Assembly: GCA_947255165.1 (NCBI GenBank)
Contig: CAMYFZ010000085.1
Location: forward strand, 1 to 5,424
Direction of reading: 5' to 3'
Length of the DNA stretch: 5,424 bases
DNA from: an uncultured Varibaculum sp.
GTDB taxonomy: Bacteria; Actinomycetota; Actinomycetes; Actinomycetales; Actinomycetaceae
Shown: positions 4,112-5,424 of the stretch, piece after piece
Layout: each line of letters starts with the position of its first letter
Position numbering within the stretch: the first letter of the stretch is position 1
Notes under the pieces: generated by a model
Told to the model about the DNA's origin: nothing
Database searches by the model: none
What the model saw: the letters and a program-made list of their open reading frames with translations, nothing else
Made by a program: the position numbers and the translations under genes

Positions 4112-5424
4112 TTAGTCCAGTTGGGAGGGGGAAACTTTTGTTTCGTCCCCAATGCGCATATCCGCGATCTTCCCGGCGGCCCGCAGCTCCTTCAGCCGCG
4201 GCACCACTCGCCGAGAAATACCCCAAGGATCAATCGTGTTTAAGTAAATCCGGGTACCGCCCTCAAATCCCGCCAAAGTTGAAATCCGCCATTTCAGCAA
4301 GATTCGCCAGCGCATGGGAGTCGAAACCGAAAGCGGACGGTGATACCACTCTTCATTACAGGGGACATCTGCCCCGGTAGCAGCATGAATAGCGTGCAAA
4401 ATATCGGATACTGCCCGCACTTTCTTTTCACCTGCATCCCAGGGATTACAGGGCCTGCCCAGTGGCCAGACTGCAATCGTGGGATAACGGTGTCCGACCC
4501 CGGCCATCGCAATCGCGTCCTCATTTTGCGCCAAGATCAGGCCGCGCGAAGCCCGAATCTTCAAAATCGTATGGTAAATATCGGGGTCTTTACGCAAGCG
4601 CTTGCGTTCCTGCGCGGTCTGAACCGGAAACTCGTCAATCGCCACCAGCTGTTTATGCAAGTGATCGAAACTGGCACCCGCCGGTTTTAGCCAGTTCTGG
4701 AAAGTGGCCACATATTTAACTGCCGGATCCAAGTCGTACAGGTCGCGCAAGGTACGGGCAGTAAAAGCGGTATAAGCATTATGTTCCTCGGGAGTAAGGG
4801 TACCGGCCGAAGCCAGCTGGGAAGAATCAGTTGCTCCGGGAACAAAATGTCGCTTAGCCACGATCAAGTCATGCCCACCCGAAAAGAACGAGTTGGCCTG
4901 CCCCAACATTTCCGGTTCGCTCAGGCTATCAATCTCGGCGTCATTCATCCCGTATTGATGCAGCTTAGCGCGCACTACCCGCAGCACATGGTCATACCCG
5001 GTAGGCGTAGACAGGTACTCTGCCATATGTTGGCGTTCCTTATCGGAAGGCTCATGGCCATAATTAAGGTTCCAATATTGATAGGCAACAATCTCGAACA
5101 GGTTGGGAATCCGGCGGAAATCTGCCGGGTATTGGCCTAGTTGATTGGCCGCTAGCCCTTCTACAATCCGAAAATCTCCGCAGCTAGTAGTCTTGTCTGC
5201 CGGAAGTTCTTGATCCCCCAGGACAATCCGCGATTTTTCAGGTGGGGTTTCTAGATAGCGATCCGAGCAGAAAGCGCAACTGGCGGTGTGGTCTTTGGCG
5301 GTAATAGGCTTTGGGTTAACCTGCGGCTTAGACAGGGGACGATGCCCGCGACCAGGAACAGTCCACACCTCGGTTCCGGTCAACTGATTTCGCTGTTTAA
5401 CGGTTCCATCTGCCAGTTTAACTA
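4112..5424 (-). CDS. DUF4921-type, galactose-1-phosphate uridylyltransferase-like protein (5' partial)
   Basis: At least 436 residues are visible and the frame is still open at the window edge. Numbered from the TTG codon at 5383, HIT/GalT-superfamily features are C36-A-F-C39, H179 (VAKRHF), the active-site-like G-A-S-F-D-H241-L-H243-K-Q245, and a C-terminal AGFEGGTRIYLN (371-382). In E. coli GalT the zinc ligands are two Cys in C-x-x-C, a His, and the first His of H-P-H; the second His carries the nucleotide. Each has a counterpart here, so zinc binding and nucleotidyl-transfer chemistry through H243 are plausible. The substrate is unknown, and I see no galactose genes nearby. The TTG at 5383 is not the true start: 13 more residues upstream (VKLADGTVKQRNQ) run straight into LTGTEVWTVPGRG, a continuous conserved N-terminus by my recollection of the family. 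The gene ends 63 bp from the shared terminator. Confidence 0.88.
   Translation of the reverse strand, partial: VKLADGTVKQRNQLTGTEVWTVPGRGHRPLSKPQVNPKPITAKDHTASCAFCSDRYLETPPEKSRIVLGDQELPADKTTSCGDFRIVEGLAANQLGQYPADFRRIPNLFEIVAYQYWNLNYGHEPSDKERQHMAEYLSTPTGYDHVLRVVRAKLHQYGMNDAEIDSLSEPEMLGQANSFFSGGHDLIVAKRHFVPGATDSSQLASAGTLTPEEHNAYTAFTARTLRDLYDLDPAVKYVATFQNWLKPAGASFDHLHKQLVAIDEFPVQTAQERKRLRKDPDIYHTILKIRASRGLILAQNEDAIAMAGVGHRYPTIAVWPLGRPCNPWDAGEKKVRAVSDILHAIHAATGADVPCNEEWYHRPLSVSTPMRWRILLKWRISTLAGFEGGTRIYLNTIDPWGISRRVVPRLKELRAAGKIADMRIGDETKVSPSQLD

Noticed and set aside
4084..5140. Several plus-strand open frames of 85-119 codons opposite the GalT-like gene.
   Set aside because: Their translations are proline-, arginine- and serine-rich with no domain pattern, and they mirror a clear enzyme on the other strand.
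5381..5383. TTG codon as the start of the GalT-like gene.
   Set aside because: The frame stays open to the window edge, and the upstream residues VKLADGTVKQRNQ continue a conserved-looking N-terminus; the true start is outside the window.

Overview
The window looks like chromosomal DNA from an actinobacterium of moderate G+C content. The reasons are the gene families present: a two-membrane-segment DUF6286-type protein directly behind two Asp23/Gls24 genes, and a DUF4921-type protein related to galactose-1-phosphate uridylyltransferase. Both arrangements are typical of Actinobacteria. The moderate G+C by eye and the lysine-rich proteins point towards Actinomycetaceae such as Varibaculum or Mobiluncus rather than high-G+C genera, but this placement is inference. 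I see no mobile element, CRISPR array, tRNA or rRNA.

Layout. (1) Bases 1-104 hold the last codons of a plus-strand gene that ends in an acidic tail. (2) Three bases later, convergent, ends a minus-strand gene (108-1247) for a very acidic single-pass membrane protein with an extracytoplasmic NTF2-like domain. (3) Bases 1248-1421 are a divergent control region with an A/T-rich -10-like box on each strand and three inverted repeats. (4) Bases 1422-3977 are a six-gene plus-strand operon: Asp23/Gls24 protein, small DUF2273-like membrane protein, second Asp23/Gls24 protein, DUF6286-type membrane protein, AmaP-like membrane anchor, and CsbD-like protein. Gaps are 23 and 12 nt, two 4-nt ATGA overlaps, and 12 nt. 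(5) A perfect 16-bp hairpin at 4013-4048 ends the operon and probably also the gene facing it. (6) A minus-strand GalT-like gene fills 4112 to the window edge. Its true start lies outside the window.

How the genes may work together. In Staphylococcus aureus, AmaP holds Asp23 at the membrane, and the asp23 operon belongs to the general/envelope stress response. Here the two soluble Asp23 proteins are encoded with three small membrane proteins. Two of these (DUF6286-type and AmaP-like) have cytoplasmic C-terminal regions that resemble a divergent Asp23 fold. The simplest reading is a membrane-bound Asp23 scaffold built from several related domains, with a CsbD stress protein made from the same message. 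The divergent acidic NTF2-like protein shares the control region and may be linked in function, but nothing in the sequence proves this.
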